Of a DNA stretch of 64,000 nucleotides, positions 59,712 through 64,000 are shown piece by piece (the stretch's first letter is position 1; every line of letters begins with the position of its first letter). The DNA comes from JAGZHZ01 sp965150505. Its GTDB lineage: Bacteria > Bacillota > Clostridia > Lachnospirales > Lachnospiraceae. A model generated the notes under the pieces. That model was given only the letters and a program-made list of their open reading frames with translations, had not been told where the DNA came from and did no database searches. Location of the stretch: contig CBCTVZ010000001.1 of the NCBI GenBank assembly GCA_965150505.1, forward strand, positions 1 to 64,000, written 5' to 3'. Both the position numbers and the translations under genes were made by a program.

Positions 59712-61700
59712 TTATTTTGTCCCTTTGATTTCCTGAAGCTGCTGCTTTAATTGGATCATCTGATCACGCAGTTCTACTGCTGCCTCAAAGTTTAAATCTG
59801 CCGCCGCTTTTCTCATCTTTTTCTCTGTTTCCTGTATCCATTTTTCTAATTCTTTTTCACTCATAGATTCTGGATCTTTCTGTGTTTCTACTACATCTGC
59901 TTTTTTCGTAATACGGATCAGATCCCGCACTGCTTTTTTAATCGTCTGCGGTGTGATATGGTGCGCCTCATTGTACGCTTCCTGAACAGCGCGCCTTCGA
60001 TTTGTCTCGTCGATTGCCATTTTCATCGAATCCGTCATCGTATCCGCATACATGATTACTCGACCCTCTGCATTTCTTGCCGCACGTCCGATTGTCTGAA
60101 TTAGCGAAGTCTCCGATCTCAAAAATCCTTCCTTATCTGCATCTAAAATCGCTACAAGGGAGATTTCTGGAATATCGAGTCCTTCTCTTAGCAAGTTGAT
60201 TCCTACCAGTACATCAAAAATATTCATTCTCATATCTCGGATAATCTCTGTTCGCTCTAAGGTATCAATATCAGAATGAAGATAGCGTACACGGATTCCT
60301 ATTTCCTTCATATATTCCGTCAGATCTTCTGCCATTCTCTTTGTCAGTGTAGTAATCAAAACTTTATTTCCTTTTTCCGTCTCTGTTCGGATTTCTCCGA
60401 TCAAGTCATCAATCTGACCGTGTACGGGACGTACTTCTACTTTTGGATCAAGAAGCCCTGTCGGACGGATAATCTGCTCTGCCCGAAGCATCTCATGTTC
60501 CGCTTCATACGGTCCTGGAGTCGCTGAAACAAATAAAATCTGGTCAATCTTGCTTTCAAATTCTTCAAAGTTAAGCGGACGGTTATCTTTTGCAGAAGGA
60601 AGCCGAAAACCATAATCCACCAATGTCGTCTTTCTCGATTGATCCCCTGCATACATTCCTCGAATCTGCGGAATCGTCTTATGGGACTCATCAATCATAA
60701 TCAAAAAATCATCTGGGAAGTAATCGATCAGCGTATGCGGCGCTGCTCCCGCTTCCAATCCTGATAAATGTCTGGAATAATTTTCAATTCCAGAGCAAAA
60801 ACCAGTCTCTTTAAGCATCTCAATGTCAAATTGTGTCCGTTCTGAAATTCTCTGCGCCTCAAGCAAGCGATCATTTCTTTTAAAATAAGAGACTCTTTCT
60901 TTTAATTCTTCCTCAATATGACCTGCCGCTTCTAAAATTTTTTCCATTGGAACAACGTAGTGAGAAGCTGGAAAGATGGCAACATGCTCCAATATGGCTT
61001 TTACTTCGCCTGTCAGCACATCTATCTCACTGATTCGGTCAATCTCATCGCCAAAAAACTCTACACGAACTGCGCATTCTGAGGCATCCGCCGGAAAAAT
61101 CTCCAGTACATCGCCTCGAACCCGAAACGTTCCTCGTTTAAAATCCATCTCATTTCTCTCATACTGAATATCAATCAATTTTCGGATCACTTCATCCCTG
61201 TCTTTTATCATGGCAGGACGAAGCGAAATGACCATCTCCTTGTAGTCAATCGGACTGCCCAGCCCATAGATGCAGGAGACACTTGAAATCACAATCACAT
61301 CTTTTCGTTCTGCCAAAGCGCTCGTTGCAGACAGACGCAGTTTGTCGATCTCCTCATTGATTGCAGAATCCTTCTCAATATAAGTGTCAGAAGATGGAAC
61401 GTATGCCTCAGGCTGATAATAATCATAGTAGGATACGAAATATTCCACCGCATTCTCTGGAAAGAACTCCTTAAACTCGCCATAAAGCTGTGCTGCCAAA
61501 GTTTTATTATGAGCGATAATCAGCGTTGGCTTATTTATTTTTGCAATGACATTTGCCATCGTAAATGTTTTTCCTGATCCGGTCACTCCAAGTAAAGTCT
61601 GGCATTGATTTCCTTCCTGAAAACCTTTTACCAGCTGCTCTATTGCCTGTGGCTGATCGCCTGTGGGCTTAAATTCAGATTGTAAAACAAATTTATCAAT
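59712..61700 (-). CDS. uvrB: UvrB, excinuclease ABC subunit B, with ATT start codon
   Basis: This 662-residue helicase-like protein loads onto DNA damage with UvrA and calls in UvrC. It has the N-terminal FKPTGDQPQAIEQLV, Walker A LLGVTGSGKTFTMANVI, the beta-hairpin region YYDYYQPEAYVPSSDTYI, helicase motifs DESHKTIPQIRGMY and LIQTIGRAARN, and the C-terminal UVR motif (AADLNFEAAVELRDQMIQLK). The reading frame has no ATG, GTG or TTG at its true beginning: AAGGAGG, six T, then ATT GAT AAA TTT, where relatives have ATG GAT. An in-frame TGA lies just upstream. A GTG inside the P-loop would remove the N-terminus and is not credible. So AUU is the likely start, or a point change or error. Confidence 0.93.
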   Translation of the reverse strand: MDKFVLQSEFKPTGDQPQAIEQLVKGFQEGNQCQTLLGVTGSGKTFTMANVIAKINKPTLIIAHNKTLAAQLYGEFKEFFPENAVEYFVSYYDYYQPEAYVPSSDTYIEKDSAINEEIDKLRLSATSALAERKDVIVISSVSCIYGLGSPIDYKEMVISLRPAMIKDRDEVIRKLIDIQYERNEMDFKRGTFRVRGDVLEIFPADASECAVRVEFFGDEIDRISEIDVLTGEVKAILEHVAIFPASHYVVPMEKILEAAGHIEEELKERVSYFKRNDRLLEAQRISERTQFDIEMLKETGFCSGIENYSRHLSGLEAGAAPHTLIDYFPDDFLIMIDESHKTIPQIRGMYAGDQSRKTTLVDYGFRLPSAKDNRPLNFEEFESKIDQILFVSATPGPYEAEHEMLRAEQIIRPTGLLDPKVEVRPVHGQIDDLIGEIRTETEKGNKVLITTLTKRMAEDLTEYMKEIGIRVRYLHSDIDTLERTEIIRDMRMNIFDVLVGINLLREGLDIPEISLVAILDADKEGFLRSETSLIQTIGRAARNAEGRVIMYADTMTDSMKMAIDETNRRRAVQEAYNEAHHITPQTIKKAVRDLIRITKKADVVETQKDPESMSEKELEKWIQETEKKMRKAAADLNFEAAVELRDQMIQLKQQLQEIKGTK

Positions 61701-61734
61701 AAAAAACCTCCTTTTTCAGAGAAAAATCTATAAA

Positions 61735-61772
61735 AGATGGTGCACCCTCATATGGATGAGGCTGCACCATCT
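61735..61772 (-). terminator. Terminator after crh
   Basis: Arms AGATGGTGCA/TGCACCATCT with a nested CCTCAT/ATGAGG stem, then TTTTATAG on the minus strand. It lies between crh and uvrB, so uvrB is not simply co-transcribed. Confidence 0.75.
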
Positions 61773-61815
61773 CTCTCAACACACTGTCTTATGCTCTATA
61801 GATAAAGCTGATCTC

Positions 61816-62070
61816 TTATTTACTGCTCAGGTATTTTTCTATATTCAAAATGGCTTCTTCTTCATCTCCACCATTTGCTGTGACGGTTACATTTTCACCA
61901 GCTACAAGGCCCAATGTCATCATTCCCATGATACTTTTTGCGTTTACTTTCTTTTCTCCGCTTTCCACATAGATCTCACTCTCATACTGGCTTGCCACCT
62001 GTACCAGAAGCGCCACAGGTCTGGCCTCTAAGCCGCTTGGAATTTGGATCGTAATTGGTTTTCTAATCAT
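61816..62070 (-). CDS. crh: Crh-type HPr paralogue with glutamate at position 15
   Basis: This 84-residue HPr-fold protein reads PSGLEARPVALLVQ, so Glu15 replaces the catalytic histidine while Arg17 stays. Ser46 is intact in NAKSIMGMMTLG. In B. subtilis the gene after whiA is crh, with Gln15, a catabolite regulator that is phosphorylated only at Ser46. Position and motifs match, but Glu15 is a negative residue that could mimic phospho-histidine. It overlaps whiA by 8 bp, with GGAGGAG before the ATG, and a terminator follows. Confidence 0.9.
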   Translation of the reverse strand: MIRKPITIQIPSGLEARPVALLVQVASQYESEIYVESGEKKVNAKSIMGMMTLGLVAGENVTVTANGGDEEEAILNIEKYLSSK

Positions 62071-63031
62071 AATGTTCTCCTCCTTGTTTTTCTTTCAACT
62101 TCTCTGCTAAGTCGCTCAGTTTTCTCAGTCTGTGATTCACTCCGGACTTCCCAACTTGAGGCGTTAAAAGCATCCCCAATTCTTTTAATGTTGCCTCAGG
62201 ATTTTCCAACCTGACTCTTGCCACCTCAGCAAGTCCATCTGGCAAATCATCCAGTCTCATAAAAGACTGAATGTATTTGATGTCCTCTGCCTGCTTTACA
62301 GCAGCATTGACTGTTTTATTAATATTTGCCGTCTCACAGTTTACTGTCCGATTCACTTTGTTTCTCATTTCTTTCAGAATTCTAACATTTTCCAGATCCA
62401 TGAGACTGATCGGCGCTTCCATTACATTTAATATATCTACAATCTGAGATCCTTCTTTGACATAGACAACAAAATATCTCTTCCTTGTCACAATCTTAGC
62501 CTCGATCTCAAACGTTTTCAATATAGCCTGTATCTGGGTTGCTTTATCTAATGATGCACATGCAATCTCAAAATGATAAAATTTATTTGGATCACTGATT
62601 GAACCTGCTGCCAGAAAAGCTCCTCTGATAAATGCTCTCTTACAACATGATCTTTGAATAATCACATTGTTGCTGATGGATAAATTTTCTGAAATCTCCA
62701 TATTGGCATCTAACAGTTTTGCCGCTTTTAAAATCATAATGGTATCCTTATGATTTTTTACGCATACAGTAACCATTCTGTTCTTCTTCAAATTGGAATT
62801 TCGTCTGATAGAAATTTCTGTATCTATATTAAAGGTTTTTCTCAATAATGTAAAGTACTTTCTTGCGACAGGAACATTTTCTGTCTCAATATTTAAGCTG
62901 TATTTCTCTTTCTCCGAAATTTTTATTCCTCCGCACATACTTATGATTGCCGCGATCTCCGCGATCTGACAATGTCTTGCTTTACTGAATTGTCTGGACA
63001 ATTCTTCCTTTACCTGACTGGAAAACGACAT
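62063..63031 (-). CDS. whiA: WhiA, DNA-binding regulator
   Basis: This 322-residue protein has an N-terminal LAGLIDADG-like domain (about 10-215, with CCKRAFIRGAFLAAGSISDP) and a C-terminal helix-turn-helix (about 235-310, LKELGMLLTPQVGKSGVNHR). WhiA binds DNA and affects division and chromosome segregation in Gram-positive bacteria. It lies 10 bp after rapZ. In B. subtilis yvcK sits between rapZ and whiA; it is absent here. Confidence 0.95.
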   Translation of the reverse strand: MSFSSQVKEELSRQFSKARHCQIAEIAAIISMCGGIKISEKEKYSLNIETENVPVARKYFTLLRKTFNIDTEISIRRNSNLKKNRMVTVCVKNHKDTIMILKAAKLLDANMEISENLSISNNVIIQRSCCKRAFIRGAFLAAGSISDPNKFYHFEIACASLDKATQIQAILKTFEIEAKIVTRKRYFVVYVKEGSQIVDILNVMEAPISLMDLENVRILKEMRNKVNRTVNCETANINKTVNAAVKQAEDIKYIQSFMRLDDLPDGLAEVARVRLENPEATLKELGMLLTPQVGKSGVNHRLRKLSDLAEKLKEKQGGEHYD

Positions 63032-63041
63032 CTTCCACCTC

Positions 63042-63899
63042 TCATCTCATGATATCCCTATGCTCTATTCGCAGTCCATATTCTGTCTGATTTTTAAACG
63101 ATTCATACAGTTGATTTGACAGCGTGACCGACCGATGTTTTCCTCCTGTGCATCCGATTGCAATGACAAGCTGATTCTTGCCCTCCAAAACATAATTTGG
63201 AATCAAAAATTCCAAAAGATCTTTTAATTTTTGCAAAAAGATATGGGAGACATCAAATCCCATCACATATTCCTGTACTTCGCTGTCATTTCCTGTCTTT
63301 GTTTTCAATTCATCAATATAATATGGATTTGGCAAAAAGCGTACATCAAAGACAAGATCTGCATCAGATGGTATACCATATTTAAAGCCAAAAGACAACA
63401 CAGTAATCATCAAATTTTTAAATTCTCTGTTATCCACAAAAATTTTTTCCAGTTCCTGATGCAGCTCTCTCGTCAGCATCTGACTCGTATCGATAATATA
63501 GTCCGCGCTTCTTTTTAAATATTCCAGACGCATTCTCTCTTCTTCAATTCCCTGCGCTATTCTTCCCATTCCAGCTAATGGGTGAGAGCGTCGTGTTTCC
63601 TTATATCGTTTAATTAACGTTGCATTTGAAGCATCCAAAAATAAAATTTCATACTGGATTCCTAATACCGGCAGTTTTTCCAATTCGCCCTCCAGCTCAT
63701 CAAATGAATGACCGCTTCGTATATCCACACCCAGCGCAAATTTACGATCTTCTTTCTCTTGCCTTTTTGCAAGCTCTGCAAATTTATTCAACAGAGGAAT
63801 TGGCAGATTATCCACACAAAAATATCCAAAGTCCTCCAGCATCTTCAGCGCTGAACTCTTTCCCGCACCAGACATTCCCGTTACTACTACAAATCTCAT
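63042..63899 (-). CDS. rapZ: RapZ/YvcJ nucleotide-binding protein
   Basis: This 285-residue GTP/ATP-binding protein has a P-loop VTGMSGAGKSSALKMLEDFGY at its start (first 20 residues of the motif quoted in part: GMSGAGKSSALK). YFCVDNLPIPLL follows, and the C-terminal domain has IGCTGGKHRSVTLSNQLY. RapZ regulates glmS through small RNAs in enterics; in Firmicutes YvcJ has nucleotide-binding activity and a loose link to competence. It lies three bases after murB. Confidence 0.94.
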   Translation of the reverse strand: MRFVVVTGMSGAGKSSALKMLEDFGYFCVDNLPIPLLNKFAELAKRQEKEDRKFALGVDIRSGHSFDELEGELEKLPVLGIQYEILFLDASNATLIKRYKETRRSHPLAGMGRIAQGIEEERMRLEYLKRSADYIIDTSQMLTRELHQELEKIFVDNREFKNLMITVLSFGFKYGIPSDADLVFDVRFLPNPYYIDELKTKTGNDSEVQEYVMGFDVSHIFLQKLKDLLEFLIPNYVLEGKNQLVIAIGCTGGKHRSVTLSNQLYESFKNQTEYGLRIEHRDIMR

Positions 63900-63902
63900 T
63901 TT

Positions 63903-64000
63903 TTACTCCGCCTCTGTCTCTTTTTTCTTCTCAAATTCTCCGATTCGTTTTACTTCCGGCTCTAACAAAACGCCAAATTTTTCTTTTACAATACGCTGTA
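63903..64000 (-). CDS. murB: MurB C-terminus (UDP-N-acetylenolpyruvoylglucosamine reductase), partial
   Basis: The last 32 residues of a gene that runs off the right edge are visible: QRIVKEKFGVLLEPEVKRIG followed by EFEKKKETEAE and TAA. The motif FGVLLEPEVKRIG is the conserved end of MurB, the second enzyme of UDP-MurNAc synthesis. Its position before rapZ and whiA matches other Clostridia. Only the C-terminus is seen, so the rest is inferred. Confidence 0.85.
   Translation of the reverse strand, partial: QRIVKEKFGVLLEPEVKRIGEFEKKKETEAE

Noticed and set aside
1..64000. Insertion sequences, phage genes, tRNA or rRNA genes
   Set aside because: I found no transposase, integrase, terminal inverted repeats of IS type, tRNA cloverleaf or rRNA stretch in the window.

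Overview
The window looks like the chromosome of a low-to-mid GC Gram-positive anaerobe of the Clostridia, most likely a gut Lachnospiraceae (Mediterraneibacter/Blautia/Dorea-like). The evidence is the Firmicutes gene order murB-rapZ-whiA-crh-uvrB, strong AGGAGG-type ribosome sites, cdaA-cdaR, cell-wall-binding-repeat proteins and A/T-rich intergenic DNA. The family is inferred from gene content, not from a marker search. Nearly all genes lie on the minus strand; only an L,D-transpeptidase, a LacI regulator and two candidate small RNAs lie on the plus strand.

Region 1-29.6 kb is a surface-glycan locus made of two back-to-back export systems. The distal unit (promoters near 12.05 and 11.06 kb, running down to 1) holds a Wzm/Wzt pair whose Wzt has a C-terminal glycan-binding-type domain, several GT2 glycosyltransferases, a WsaF-type rhamnosyltransferase, a methyltransferase and a kinase with a coiled-coil tail (together resembling a split WbdD chain terminator), a GT-C-like membrane protein, a DegT/WecE-like aminotransferase and a truncated GT2. 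The proximal unit (promoter about 29.65 kb, terminator about 12.11 kb) starts with a polyprenyl-phosphate sugar transferase. It continues with GT2 enzymes, a second Wzm/Wzt pair without the C-terminal domain, two GlfT2-like galactofuranosyltransferases, UDP-galactopyranose mutase, and two large fusions of polysaccharide pyruvyl-transferase and Fe-S/FrhB modules, one of them 1776 residues long.

Region 29.7-36.2 kb holds wall-remodelling genes: a DUF6077-type membrane protein split by one in-frame amber codon, a secreted amidase with an S/E/T-rich linker, and a divergent L,D-transpeptidase, both enzymes with choline/glucan-binding-type repeats. Region 36.2-46.0 kb is housekeeping: HPr, cdaR, cdaA (c-di-AMP synthesis), two membrane proteins, an AI-2E-family permease, comF, recD2 (interrupted by one in-frame ochre codon) and mreB.

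Region 46.0-46.6 kb has no protein gene but holds two nearly identical tandem small-RNA-like units, each with its own -10 element, two hairpins, C-rich motifs and a terminator. Region 46.6-61.7 kb has uvrA and uvrB separated by a sucrose module: ABC importer, Crh-like HPr, GH32 invertase, fructokinase, amylosucrase-like GH13 enzyme and a divergent LacI regulator. Clear palindromic operators lie in the divergent promoter region, and related inverted repeats flank the module. uvrB appears to start with ATT. Region 61.8-64.0 kb is crh-whiA-rapZ-murB (partial).

The most notable items are the tandem small RNAs, the pyruvyl-transferase/FrhB megaprotein with a decayed middle module, the split WbdD-like terminator, the three HPr paralogues with H, T and E at the phospho-His position, and three single-base lesions (TAA in recD2, TAG in the DUF6077 pair, ATT at uvrB).
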